Counted from the stretch's first letter, positions 35,058-47,584 are shown. The stretch: DNA of 64,000 nt from Aegilops tauschii subsp. strangulata (GCF_002575655.3 NC_053037.3:447919793-447983792); one strand, 5' to 3'. Notes: generated from the letters alone by a model not told the origin. A program made the numbers and translations.

Positions 35058-37793
35058 TGTAGCGATCTAACCTCAGGCGGTCAAATCTCTATGCTTCAGT
35101 GTCATCCATGGATCGGTAATACTGACACACACACAGTACTCGAAGGATTTATAACAGAGTGCAATCACACACTTATTACATCAAATGTCTCAAAAGAGAA
35201 CTTATTACAATAAATATGGCTTAAGGCCATCTAAATAAGATAACAGCGGAAGGCTTGGAAGATAAAGTGAGTCCATCAACTCCAACGGCATAGCGAGTGC
35301 ACGACAAACGACCTAGCGCACCTTACTCTTCGTCTGAAAAGTCTGCAACATGATATGTTGCAGCCCGAAATGGGTCAGCACATGGAATATGCTGGCAATA
35401 TAACACAGTAGAGCAATGAACAGGATAAATGATATCACTACATGCATATATGGCTGGTGGAGGCTCTATGGTTATAATGTTTTGCGAAAAACCAATTTTC
35501 CCTACTGCAAAGGAATATATTTTATTTAACTATCATGGTGGTTGTAACATTGAGAAGGTTCCTCCAACTCAATCCCAATTAAAAAGTAATTAACAACCCA
35601 ACAAATTTACTTTAGGGTGATGAGATCAAATCAATAATTCAAGTACCAGATACTCAAGATGTCCATAACCGGGGACACGGCTAACCATGATTAGTTTATA
35701 CACTCTGCAGAGGTTTGCGCACTTTTCCCCACAAGACTCAATCTCCTCCGTTGGATTTCTCGCACTACATGGTGTTTGAGAAACGGATGACCGAGACACA
35801 GTCTTTCAGAAACAATAACTCTAACCCTGGGTAGACAATACCAACCTACATCCCCTACATCTGCTAGCCTACCAGTAGAAGAGGTCATGCAACCTACTCA
35901 ACTATGCTAGAGCCCATAATAGCTTGTGGCTGCACACAGAAGTTTCTAGCATGAATAATCTTATGGTCCCTTTGAGCCTGGGTGGTGAACCATAGGATGA
36001 TCACACGGGTAATCCGGGATATCCTAGGACAACACTGGATTCTCCAGGTGCCCTGACAACCAATCCACCCAGTTGTGAATTTAAGTAGCCACCTTAAGTT
36101 AACCATTAATTAACAATCTCACATCTGTCATGGATACACTCAAACCCAATCCACGTTTACGAGCATAGCATGGCAATATAAGCATAACGTAGAAGTAACT
36201 CCCAAGGGTTTGATAATAAAATAGGTAATAGGTTCTACCATCATCAACTATTTCCCAATACCCACAAGTTAATCACATCCTAATCATGCAGTGTTTGAGG
36301 ACAGTATCTAATGCATAATAACTAGGTATGAAAAGAGTATGATCAATGTGTTACTTGCCTTGCTGACGATCCGCAAACCCTAGAGACTCGCAGTAGCATG
36401 CTTCGCACTCCGGGAATTCTATCGCAAACAAACAATAGCATACATAAGCAATCAAGCAAAGCTGCACGAGTAAAACTCAAATAAGAAGATCGAATCTGAA
36501 AATTCAACTGAAGAGATTTGATCTGCAAAAAGAATCAATCGAACCGGAGCAACGGAACTGAAACTACGGTCAAAAGAACTTCAAAATCAAATATGCTTGA
36601 AATCAAATTTTAAATTGTCAAAACCTTGTTCAAGTTGATTAAACAGAAAGAGGGGCTCGAGACGAAGATTTTGGCGTTGGTTTCACTGGATTTTGACAAA
36701 CAGTTAAGAAACGTCGAGGGTTTGAAGATCAGGGGCTAATCTGCGATAAAAATAATCGCGGATAGGTCCCTGGCTGAAAATAAAATAAAAAGAAAAATCT
36801 ATCGGACGAATGTCTGCTAATAGAGACGAACGGGCGAATTCGTTCGTCAAAAAGAACGAACGGACAAACGTTCGCAAACGAGCTAAACGGAGAAAAAAAC
36901 TGAACCGATCTAAATAAATAAACCGATCTAGGGTTTTGAAAAAAACCGATGGTTTTTACCTAAACCGGAAAAAAACGGCGGCGGAACGGATCAGATCGGC
37001 GGCGGTTCCGGCGGCGTGCGGTGGCTCCGGCGAGGCAGCGGGGCGGCGGCGACGCGGCGCGGGGCGCGGCGCAGCAGCAACAGCAGCGGCGGCGGCGGGC
37101 GGCGCGAGGTGGCGGGGTGGTGTGGGGTCGAGGCGGCGGCGACTCAGACTTATAAAGGCCCGAGGGGGGGTGGTGGCGTGCGGGAGGGGAGGCGCTGGCG
37201 GCTCGGGGTCGGACTCCCCGAGTTCGTCGCGAGCACGATGACGGGAGGCGGTGTGGGGCGATGCGTCGGCTGGGCTTAGGCCCGGCTCGGTCCGAAACAA
37301 TTTTTTTAAATAAGATTCCGCTAAGAAAAATCCTAAATAAATAAAAATAAAATTCTAAAAATGCCAAAAACAATTTTCACCGTCTAGATATTTAGAACAA
37401 AGTGAACATTTTCTTGGCCTAAAATGCAATATTTGAAAAATGCATATTTTTCTAATTCAAATAAAATAGCAATTAAATCCAAATAAAAATATTTATCTGA
37501 TTTTCAATATTTTTCCTCCAATATTTCTTTTATTTTGGATAAGTTATATTATCTCCTCTCATATATTTTTTTAATTTGAAATATATTTGGAGAGAAAAAT
37601 AATTAAAATCAAAATGATCCTTGTTTCAATATTTGAGAAAATCCAAATATGAAAATAATAAAATCCCCAACTCTCTCCGCGGGTCCTTGAGTTGCTTAGG
37701 ATTTTTACTATCACACCCAAGATGCAAATAAAATATGATATGCATATGATGACCTATGTATAACATTCCAAATTGAAAATTTGGGATGTTACA
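35058..37793 (-). repeat. chromovirus 5' LTR
   Basis: 2736 bp from TGTAGCGATCTAACC to GGGATGTTACA. It preserves the empty CACTA site at 35651-35660. Its GC-rich section (36960-37270) contains extra CGG-type repeats relative to the other LTR. Confidence 0.94.
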
Positions 37794-37798
37794 AATTT
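37794..37798. other. target-site duplication AATTT (right)
   Basis: Matches 23220-23224. Confidence 0.9.
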
Positions 37799-38184
37799 GT
37801 AGTGTTATCTTCATGCCGTGTGACCTTGTTCTTCCCTGTTCTTAGTCTTCACCTATATTTACTCGTCACCATCCAGTATCTATGTTTTACTTATGAATTC
37901 TGTGAGTTGAAGTTAATTTTTTCCAGTCATGTTGTGTCTTATCCTGCTACATCTGTTTTCCTGTTTCATAACCCTCATTGTCGTTAAACCTGTGATTTAC
38001 CAAGCTCGTACTGTAGTCAATGCTTTTCTCAAAGAATATGCTTCTAACGAAGAAGACTGATTCAATATATTTCCTTCGATGCTATATTCCGCTTTTGTGA
38101 TTGGGTTAAGTTTCAAAGCTTTCGAAAGAAAATTTGAATCTCCCATTCACCCCCCCTCTGGTCGATATACTCTCGGTCCTAACA
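37799..38184 (+). repeat. LTR fragment, right half
   Basis: Continuation of 22934-23219. It ends TCCTAACA at 38184 after a C-run (about 38150), then gives way to Sabrina-like sequence. Confidence 0.5.
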
Positions 38185-39206
38185 CCTAAAGCAATGATTT
38201 GCTTTATTGTACTAATGGATCTCATGAAGGTTTCGTTGAGTTTTGTGTGTTGAAGTTTTCAAGTTTTGGGTGAGATCACGATGGATGAAGGAATAAGGAG
38301 TGGCAAGAGCCTAAGCTTGGGGATGCCTGAGGCACTCCAAGGTAATATTCAAGGACTCCCAAGCATCTAAGCTTGGGGATGCCCAAGAAGGCATCCCCTC
38401 TTTCTTCTACCAACTATCGGTAATTTTACTTGGAGCTATATTTTATTCATCACATGATAAGAGTTTTGCTTGGAGCATCGTGTATTATGTGAGTCTTTTC
38501 TTTGTTTGCTTTTTAGTTTGTCACAATCATCCTTGCTGTACACACCTATTTGAGAGGGACACCCTTTTTCGTGATTTGTTAGAATACTCTATGTGCTTCA
38601 CTTATATCTTTTGAGCTAGGCAGTTGCTCTAGTGCTTCACTTATATCTTTTTTGAGCACGACTGTGATTATATTTTGAAGAAATATTTGCACTCTCGTGC
38701 TTCGCTTATATCTTTTTGAGAGTTCATAATAGTAATGGTGATTTGCACAAGATGAGAATTTTGTCCCAATGTGATGAATATTCAAGAAGGATATAATAAG
38801 AACTTTCATGTAGATCAAATGAACATGATAAGTTTGATTCCTTGCAATAGTTTTGCGATGTTAAGATGATAATATATGAGTTATGCTAGTGAGCAATTGT
38901 GTTTTAGTAAGAATATTGGTGTTAAGGTTTGTGATTCCCTATGCATGCACGTAAAGTCAATAGTTATGCAACGAAATTATATCCTACTTATGGTGCATTA
39001 TTTAGTGTTAATTATGTTCAATGCATGTTTATGTCTGTTTTCATTTTTTGGTCGGACGCTTCTCAATCTATTTGTTAGCCTCCATTTGTACTAAGCAGGA
39101 ATGGTGCTTGTGCATCCAACTCCTTAAACCTAAAGTTTTGCCAAATGAGTCCACCATACCTACCTATATGCGATATTTACATGTCGTGCTAAGTAAATTT
39201 ACATGT

Positions 39207-40133
39207 CCTATCGTGCGTATGATCATCTATGGGGCCATCTAGCCCCTTTGTGGTTCGACTAGGGGAATGCACAAGCACAAAGAGTAGAATCATTAGAGAA
39301 TACAAATGCTTTTACCCAGGTCCGGGAAACCGTGAGGTGTAAAACCCCACTCATGCTTTGTGTATTGATGTGTATGAGCACAAGTACAAGGAGCGCTTCT
39401 CCCGGCAAGGTGCAGAAAGAGCAGCTAGGCATGCAAGTTGTGCAAAGGTTCGACCTTTGTAATCGTTGCCTGGCCTCCTTTTATAGCACAAGGGGTCACC
39501 ACAGTGGCGAAACAGTCATTACATATTGACTAGATAGCAAATAGTGATATCATACCTAACTCTGTCGGTTTAGGACAAAAGCATTAAATGCCCCATTAGG
39601 TGTCATGTGGAGGAGGAGACCCGCCAAGATTTCTGCACCGCTCGCCCAGCTACCTCGTATTCGTTTGACACGCCTTCGGGACGGGTGGAACTAAAGGGAA
39701 ATCTCCTTCCAGCATGCTGACACGTGCCCGACAAATCTCACCTAACTGCCCGCGGGCTCGACACCTCATCGATTAGTGACTAGCTGCTCGATGAGGTGGA
39801 GTGCTGGTAGCTAGCGAGAGCTTGCCGGCACGGAGCTTCCCGGGCCTTCACCTTGTTAGGTCAGCCTTGCCGGCAAAGGTTGCCTTTGGTGCTTCGTCTT
39901 GATCTTCTCCCTAGTAGCTTTTGCAACTGGGCCTTGAATCTTGATCTTGGTCTTCTTGATGCACTCCTTGATCTCACGAAGAGTGGCTTCTCTGGTTCAG
40001 AGATCTTCTTTGTAGTCTAGCAATATGGTCTTTCATTCGTCTTAGGCTATCCTCCGGCAATCCTCCTTGCTAGGGAGGTGCAACTGCCTATGCATAAGTC
40101 TGGGGTACTGAGGGCCCAAATCTTAGTACACTG
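39207..40133. mobile_element. unassigned 927 bp insertion, possibly a solo LTR
   Basis: The Sabrina-like sequence reads AAATTTACATGT up to 39206 and resumes ACATGTGCCAACTC at 40134, so the 927 bp between is an insertion flanked by ACATGT. Its content is low in long open frames and contains repeated TGCCGGCA-type words. On the minus strand it begins TGTCAGTGTACTAAG (counting bases shared with the duplication) and ends GATAGGACA, a TG...CA form that fits an LTR. I do not recognise the family. Confidence 0.45.
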
Positions 40134-40517
40134 ACATGTGCCAACTCTAATCATTCAAAATAATTTTCCGTTTTATGTGCCCGTACCGCTCATGAGGCGG
40201 TAGGGGTGGCCAATATCTTGTTATGATGAGTGTTTATTCACTTGTCATTACACGAGAAAGTGGCAGGTAATAGGGATTCCCAGTCCATAATGAATAAATA
40301 ATAATAATAAATTCCTTGGAAAGTTGAAAGTTTGGAAGGCACTCGTGGATACGGCTAGCCATGGATTGTGAAAGAATGGTGGAAAGGAAATGAACTTTAT
40401 TTTCTGTTTGGGAACCGCCTATAATTTGTCTAGCATGGAAGATGTTGGGAACTCTTGGTCATGAGGTTGACGGAAAAAGCATGCCTCTCAAAATAATTTT
40501 ATCTGTCTATTTTAAAC

Positions 40518-42372
40518 GATTAAAGAGAAGAAAGATTGCTTCAGACGCCTATACCTGGATAGGAGTGCAGAAAACATAGAGAAGTACAAGATGGCGAAGA
40601 AGGCCGCAAAGCGAGCTGTTGGTGAAGCAAGGGGTCGGGCATATGAGGACCTCTACCAACGGTTAGGCACGAAGGAAGGTGAAAGGGACATCTATAAGAT
40701 GGCCAAGATCCGAGAGAGGAAGATGAGGGATATTGGCCAAGTCAAATGCATCAAGGACGGAGCAGGCCAACTCTTGGTGAAGGATGAGGAGATTAAGCAT
40801 AGATGGCGGGAGTACTTCGACAAGCTGTTCAATGGGGAGAATGAGAGTTCTACCATTGAACTGGACGACTCCTTTGATGAGACCAGCATGCGTTTTGTGC
40901 GGCGAATCCAGGAGTCTGAGGTGAAGGAGGCTTTAAATAGGATGAAAGGAGGCAAGGTGATTGGCCCCGATTGTATCCCCATTGAGGTGTGGAAAGGTCT
41001 TGGGGACATAGCGATAGTATGGCTAACCAAGCTTTTCCACCTCATTTTTCGGGCAAACAAGATGCCAGAAGAATGGAGATGGAGTATATTAGTACCAATC
41101 TTCAAGAACAAGGGGGATGTTCAGAGTTGTACTAATTACCATGGAATTAAGCTGATGAGCCATACAATGAAGCTATGGGAGAGAGTCATTGAGCACCGCT
41201 TAAGAAGAATGACAAGCGTGACCAAAAATCAGTTTGGTTTCATGCCTGGGAGGTCAACCATGGAAGTCATTTTCTTGGTACGCCAACTTATGGAGAGATA
41301 TAGGGAGCAAAAGAAGGACTTGCATATGGTGATCATTGACTTGGAGAAGGCCTATGATAAGATACCGCGGAATGTCATGTGGTGGGCCTTGGAGAAACAC
41401 AAAGTCCCAGCAAAGTACATTACCCTCATCAAGGACATGTACGATAATGTTGTGACAAGTGTTCGAACAAGTGATGTCGACACCGATGACTTCCCGATTA
41501 AGATAGGACTGCATCAGGGGTTAGCTTTGAGCCCTTATCTTTTTGCATTGGTGATGGATGAGGTCACAAGGGATATACAAGGAGATATCTCATGGTGTAT
41601 GCTCTTTGTAGATGATGTGGTGTTAGTTGACGATAGTCGGACGGGGGTAAATAGGAAGTTAGAGTTATGGAGACAAACCTTGGAATCGAAAGGGTTTAGG
41701 CTTAGTAGAACTAAAACCGAGTACATGATGTGCGGTTTCAGTACTACTAGGTGTGAGGAGGAGGAGGTTAGCCTTGATGGCCAGGTGGTACCTCAGAAGG
41801 ACACCTTTCGGTATTTGGGGTCTATGTTGCAAGAGGATGGGGGTATTGATGAAGATGTGAACCATCGAATCAAAGCCGGATGGATGAAGTGGCGCCAAGC
41901 TTCTGGCATTCTCTGTGACAAGAGAGTGCCACGAAAGCTAAAAGGCAAGTTCTACAGGACGACGGTTCGACCTGCAATGTTGTATGGCGCGGAGTGTTGG
42001 CCGACTAAAAGGCGACATGTTCAACAGTTAGGTGTGGCGGAGATCCGTATGTTGAGATGGATGTGTGGCCACACGAGGAAGGATCGAGTCCGGAATGATG
42101 ATATATGAGATAGAGTTGGGGTAGCACCAATTGAGGAGAAGCTTGTCCAACATCGTCTGAGATGGTTTGGGCATATTCAGCGCAGGCCTCCAGAAGCTCC
42201 AGTGCATAGCGGACGGCTAAAGCGTGCGGAGAATGTCAAGAGAGGGCGGGGTAGACCGAATTTGACATGGGAGGAGTCCGTTAAGAGAGACATGAAGGAT
42301 TGGAGTATCACCAAAGAGCTAGCTATGGACAGGTGTGCGTGGAAGCTTGCTATCCATGTGCCAGAGCCATGA
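40518..42372 (+). pseudogene. LINE (RTE) reverse transcriptase, C-terminal two thirds of ORF
   Basis: The open frame begins at the truncation point ([16 protein letters not shown]) and includes the long frame 40591-42108. RT motifs: [71 protein letters not shown] (motif A), [19 protein letters not shown], and [13 protein letters not shown] (motif C; the family usually has FADD). A TGA at 42106-42108, at a CGA-type site, cuts the last 88 codons, which stay in frame to 42372 (WFGHIQRRPPEAP). The enzyme would copy its own RNA at a nicked target. Confidence 0.92.
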
Positions 42373-42436
42373 GTTGGTTGCGAGATCTTATGGGTTTCAC
42401 CTCTAGCCTACCCCAACTTGTTTGGGACTAAAGGCT

Positions 42437-42476
<40 letters not shown>
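42437..42476 (+). repeat. TTG microsatellite, LINE 3' tail
   Basis: About 13 TTG units end the LINE. Confidence 0.9.
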
Positions 42477-42477
<1 letters not shown>

Positions 42478-42553
42478 ATTTTAAACTTTGAGCTCTGGCA
42501 CCTCTGCAAATCTCTGCTTCCCTTTGTGAAGGGCCTATCTATTTTACTTTTAC

Positions 42554-42590
42554 TAGCAAAAAGGCCCGTGCGTTGCAACGGGAGATAAAA
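42554..42590. repeat. GCCCGTGCGTTGCAACGGG repeat motif
   Basis: CTAGCAAAAAGGCCCGTGCG followed by TTGCAACGGGAGATAAAA is a motif I have seen at the ends of common Triticeae repeats. The inner CCCGT...ACGGG is palindromic. A diverged copy is at 57553-57584. The class of element is uncertain. Confidence 0.4.
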
Positions 42591-44400
42591 GACTTCACGC
42601 TAGCCTAACCATATAAACATGGCTAAAGCCCCCCCTCCGCCATGTTTTGTACACTTGTTAAACGGAAATCAACCTAATAGCGGGAAAAACTCCATCCCTT
42701 TTGACTGGTCAGAATCAATGGGAGATCTAATGTTATTAGATTCTCTATTTTGAAATGACACTACACCCGTGTCGCCGCTGATCCTCCTTCCCGCCTTCAC
42801 CGACGATCGCCGCAGTTTTCACCTACCCTCATTTTTGCCTTGATGTTCAACTACTCTCAATTTTTAATGGGAGGTGTTCACCTAATAACAGCATGACCGA
42901 CACTCAATCCCAATGTGATGAACTCAACCACAACATGTCACATCTGTCATTGAACCAAAACAACGCAAGAGATGTTTAAAATTCAACTCATGCACCAACA
43001 TGGGCTAGGATATAAGTACTATCTACGTTTCAGACTTCTTGTCATGATCACCAGGATTTTCCTTTCGTGTGAGTCAAAAACAACCAGGATTTTCCTTGCC
43101 AACTTCTGTTAAACATTTAATTTTATAAGTTAATAACACGTGGGATGTTTTTATAATGTATATGTAAGTCTCTATAAAATATACGATAATAGTAATAATA
43201 TAAATATATATAATGTGGTTAGAAGGGAAAACATAAATTGGACACAACTTTATTATTCTTATATATAGATAAATAGAACAGAGATCCGCGTTTTATTAAA
43301 AAAATACATTGGGTTGCCGATCTTTAAGAAAAAACCCATAGGCCGGTATGGACCTCAAAAAATAAGTTGAAACCACTGTCTCCGTATGTCGTGGACTACG
43401 CATGTTAAAAAACAAAACCTAGGCTTAGCTGATACTTGTTCGCCCTCTGGAAAATAATGATACCAGCTAGATCCCTGAGCGAACTGGATTATAGAGGGGG
43501 TCGGCGGTGCGACTGAAGAAGCACATCAGGAGCGATTTTTTTCAGTGGATGGCTCTCGATGGCTTTTTTTACTTGCCTCTGCACCATACAACTTGTATTT
43601 TTAGCCTCCCAGTCCGTGGTGGACCAGCAACCCATTTGCTGGGCGGGCCAACCTATAGAAACCCGCACTTGATTTTTCATCAAGCCCCAAAAACAACGCA
43701 GTACTATGTTTGTTTTGAGGCCGAAAACATTACGGCAGGTGTTGAGCGGGGGAGGGGAGAAGACAGAGCAAAAAGATTAAAAAGAGCTGATGCGTCATTG
43801 CTACCCTAACAAAGCAGGTGCAATTCTTCTCGGGAAGAAGGTGTGCCGTTGACACCCCACACGTCACAAATCCCAAAGTAGGCATACTAACAAGTTCACA
43901 CACAAGTACAACAGAAAAGGTAAACATTCGTATCAAACTCGGGTTCACAGGACACGTTCATATTCATAGCCAACATTCACGATCAACAACTCAAAAGATT
44001 CATATATACACAAGTTCAGCATGTCTATGCATCCAAATGGTTGATAGATCACATGATAATATCCATAGATAATTCACAAAAAGATTTGGATATACACATG
44101 TTCAGTATGTTTATGCATCCAAATGATTGAGATCACAGCCAATATCATCCATGGACGAACTTTAATTACCTAGGGTACAAACTGGTAAATGGTGTTCGGT
44201 CGGAGGTACTTTTGCTAAAATTAATGCTTGTACGAGCAAACTTTCGACTACATATGTGGCAGCACAAACAATCTGAACTTTGCTTGTAGGTTTATCCTCA
44301 AATAGTGGCCTCATGCCGAGGGAGGTTTGAGCAACTTGGCCACTACTTTCATCCAACTAGTTTACTGGCTCATCTTGGTCATGTAGCTCGCCAAAATTCT
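42591..44400. other. no recognised gene
   Basis: AT-rich sequence to about 43300, then mixed sequence. Short open frames exist on both strands but none shows a domain or convincing codon pattern. CACCAGGATTTTCCTT and ACCAGGATTTTCCTTG at 43050-43105 are a small local duplication. Confidence 0.4.
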
Positions 44401-44439
44401 ACATTGCAGACAAGAAAGGAGGCGGTTGAGAAAAAGAAC

Positions 44440-46560
44440 CACCCAAATTTTTTGTGTAGCTCAACTGAAATGGAGCATCCCTGGCGTGCAGACTGATTAA
44501 GTGCCAGATGAATATACGCGTTAACCAACTTGTCTGGAATCTTTAGACTCCATGCCATACAGTTCGCTACCATATGTGCCGATAACAAAAAGGCACAAGT
44601 TGGGACCAAAGACTGGACTATGTTTTTCTGGGCTATGCGCCAAGCAATATTTTTGGCGTTCACTCACCTAATACTTGGAGTTTGACAACTGGTTGATGCC
44701 GGTTGATACTCGAATGAATATAGGCACTTCTTCTTGTCAACAACGATGCTTGTCTGAGTGAACTTTGGAGTACATAGCAGCAGCATAAGTATCTGTCCAT
44801 CTGATCTTTTTGTGCAGTTCTACTGAAATCACCCAATGTAATGATTTGCCTGCGAGTTTAGGTCCAAGTTACTCCTTTATAAAATCGGCAAACAGTGGCA
44901 CAACACCAAATTACCAATACATATGACAAGCATAATAATCAGGATAAAGACCAGTACCAACCTATGTGAGGTAGCATATCAATTACTATTTCCTTTGACT
45001 CGAAGCCGAGATAAGCGAAGCGACTGACAGCAAAGGAAGGAAGCAAGCCCAGATTAGCGACTGACGGGAAAGGAAGGAAGTTGTCGAGGCAATCAAGCAC
45101 CCAAAGTTTTTGTGCAGTTCCACCAAAATCGAGCATCCCTATTGGCACATATATTGAGAGAGTGAGATTACTGTAATAGTGGGACTAGTTGATGAAACAT
45201 ACACTAACAAATAGAAGCACCCTTATTATCTTAATGGGTAAAGTTAGCAACATAGTAGTCGTGCTTAAAGAGAGGTATTAGTTTATTTAATCAGTGCCAA
45301 TTAGCTCAACACTCAAAGCATTGCCATGTATCATAGGTTGCAAAACTTTAACGTGCAAAGATAAAGGAGTTTCTCATGACAGTAGCACGATACAAATACA
45401 GATGACAGCAAACTAATATGGATGAAGGCCTTAGGCCAGTACCAACCTAAGGAAAAAAGCTTATTCATGTAGTCCCATAAGAGATGATAAAGCACTCACT
45501 GGAATCACTCAATAGTATATATTTTTGTGCACTTCAAATGTATGGTTGAAATCACTCATGTTTACCAGTGCTGAGATTATATCGAAAGTTTATCAAGAAC
45601 TTCCAGCAGAGTTAAAGCACTGGCTGGGATACAGTTCATTGTATTGTCTTGTATATTTCCACTAAAATGTATGATTGGCACAACATGATCCCTGTTTGCA
45701 CAAGTAGGAACAAGGTGAAACCTTCATTAGCTTAGTGAGAAAGGATAGAAAGACATTAGCATATTACTCTAACAGTAGCATCAAATTCATGATGGACAAT
45801 ACGCAAAACATTGCCTCATTGAACCAATGGCAATAAATTGACATGCAAAACAATAGCACTATTATGTCATGACACTAATAGTATTCCCTCCCTGCTCCAC
45901 CACATGATTCACCTCCATAGACAAACATACACACATACATGATTCAACATATGGTGCTACTAAAGATTTGTCTAACTCCGACAGGAAAATTAGGCAGCAA
46001 TAAATTAGTGGCACTTAAGTACTCCTAATTAATTAAGTGACCTTGCAGGAGAGATAGCAGAAGTGGAAGGGCTCCCTGGAGGATCATCTCACATGTAAGG
46101 TAGACGTTGCCAGAGCCCTTGAATGGCCTCGACTGAGGCCTCAGGCTTCAGCAAGATCACCTTGGCACTGTTTATTCTTCTTCTTCCTCTTCATGCTCTG
46201 TTTCTCTTTCTCCTCACCAGTTGGTGAAACCAAGTACATGATTGGCCTTCTATTTCTGAATTGGTTTTGTCAGTGAGGGAGTACAAGTGTACTAGTAAAC
46301 AATAGCATTGTTTTCTCATGGCAGTCGCAAAATAGAGATGAACACATGCATTAAATATCATTCTTACCTAAAGGAAGGTTATGGCGCCAATATGGATGAT
46401 GAGGATTGGAACACATATCTCCCTTTGTGCAGTTCCACCGAAATGAACAAACTGTTCCATTCTGACATTCTAGTTAAACAGCACAAAAGTCACTTCTTTT
46501 AAGAAGTGTTTTGTGCAGTGCACCAAAAGGTCACAACAGCAACCAGGTGAAATGGACATC
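44440..46560. repeat. dispersed motif TTTGTGCAGTTCCACCGAAAT
   Basis: Variants of this word, often followed by GGAGCATCCCT, occur at about 44449, 44812, 45110, 45518, 46430 and 46508, all on the plus strand. Spacing is 300-400 bp for the first four. Flanks are only loosely alike. The word may mark a decayed tandem repeat or repeated exons of a minus-strand transcript. I see no gene. Confidence 0.5.
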
Positions 46561-47572
46561 CCTGTTTCCACAAAAAGCTACAATGGAAACAGCAAGAGTC
46601 TCGAACAATTGCAGGCAAAAACATTTGGCTAAACTTGTCATGGCTTATAACAGTGGCGAGGTTTCATTTTACCAGGGGCATTAGATTAAGAACAACTAAG
46701 TATTTGGTATAAGGGCATGGGACAGTGGGTGCACCAGCAGTCCAGCACCATGTACCTAAACAGGGGCATGAAGTGGTGATTCAGAGTTTGTTGCCCCGAG
46801 AAACAAACATCCAAGAAACATATCTGGGTTGGTCCCATTTTTGTTCACTCTAGCCACCTACTCCTATGTGTGGATAGCATATCTAGTCCTGGTCATACCA
46901 CTGTGTACAGCGCTACCCTTATATTTCCCTTTTCGACCAAGAGACTGATTGGATGACCATTCTGTACTACTTTCACCCCCTTTCATTCCTGTTTGTACCA
47001 AGTTCGATGTACATACTAAATCCCCCCACCCCCACTTTATTTCTTGTTTGAACCAAGTACAGGGTTCGACTCCATGAAGTAGCTTTACCTCTAAAAATAG
47101 AAGAAAAAATTGGTGACGTTGGACCATGCGATCCAGAGGGGCTGAGAGGTAGAAAATGATGCACATGCAGCGACGTAGCGAGCTGGGGAAGTAGAGCTAA
47201 GGCGGTTTCGAAGGAAGATATACTTGAAGGTCGTCGGGATGTGGATAGGTGGGCGGCAAGAGGCCGGATCCGCCCACACTAGGGCAACGACGAAGGGATT
47301 GGAGGACCTCCCCTGCCGGCGCTCAGCCAGAGATAATGGTGCGGCCGGGAGTGGGTCTCCTCCCTCACTGTCGACGACGGCCTAAACGCTGCCCCTCCTC
47401 CCCTTCACCAGCGGAGGGGGATACGTCCGGATCTGTAACCAGCGGTGAGGATAGAAAGACAATGTTTTTTGAAGGGAGAAAGACAGTGTTACCACCGCTA
47501 TCTTGTTTAGATCTGGAGAGGATGAGAGTGTGTGAATAGAGCAACCCTAGCAAGCAAGCGTGGAGGCTCCGG

Positions 47573-47584
47573 CCTATATATACG
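47573..47584 (-). promoter_or_regulatory. possible promoter, minus strand
   Basis: The minus strand reads TACGTATATATAGGCC. About 30 bp beyond lies CTAGGGTTGCTC, a common plant 5' UTR start, and then 350 bp of GC-rich sequence with CTCC/CGCC words as in a plant 5' UTR or first exon. No long frame follows (best is 62 codons at 47091-47279, low complexity end). It could be the start of a non-coding or decayed transcript. Confidence 0.35.

Larger units (their letters stand above)
23225..37793 (-). mobile_element. Ty3/gypsy chromovirus (Tekay-like), structurally complete, inactive
   Basis: Two LTRs (23225-27851 and 35058-37793) start TGTA and end TACA, and are flanked by AATTT on both sides. A primer site complementary to initiator Met tRNA lies inside the right LTR and a purine tract inside the left LTR, so the element reads leftward. 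Order on the minus strand: leader ORF, gag with zinc knuckle, protease (DTGA), RT (FIDD), RNase H, integrase, chromodomain. The chromodomain and Met primer place it among chromoviruses. Many stops and frameshifts make it inactive. A CACTA element sits in the 3' LTR and a solo Angela LTR in gag. Confidence 0.93.
40518..42476 (+). mobile_element. RTE-clade LINE, 5'-truncated
   Basis: The direct repeat TATTTTAAAC at 40508-40517 and 42477-42486 flanks it. The 3' end has CTACCCCAACTTGTTTGGG followed by a run of TTG units, the usual tail of plant RTE LINEs. The endonuclease half is missing, as expected from incomplete target-primed reverse transcription. Confidence 0.93.
38185..42553 (+). mobile_element. 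Sabrina-like Athila gypsy fragment, twice interrupted
   Basis: The word AAGCTTGGGGATGCCC occurs twice (about 38314 and 38370), followed by GCATCCCCTCTTTCTTCT, then ATGTGCTTCACTTATATC repeats, GGATATAATAAGAACTTTCATGTAG, and later AACCGCCTATAATTTGTCTAGCATGG-type sequence (about 40414-40440) and CCTCTGCAAATCTCTGCTTCC (42502). I recognise this as the 3' non-coding part of abundant Sabrina/WHAM-like Athila elements. Insertions at 39207-40133 and 40518-42476 interrupt it. No coding region is kept. Confidence 0.65.

Noticed and set aside
35041..35060. Possible tRNA-Met fragment
   Set aside because: Only the 12-base complement of the tRNA 3' end is present, next to the LTR; it is a primer binding site.
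47091..47279. 62-codon minus-strand frame as a gene
   Set aside because: Short, with a Phe/Tyr-rich end and no domain; it may be inside a non-coding transcript.
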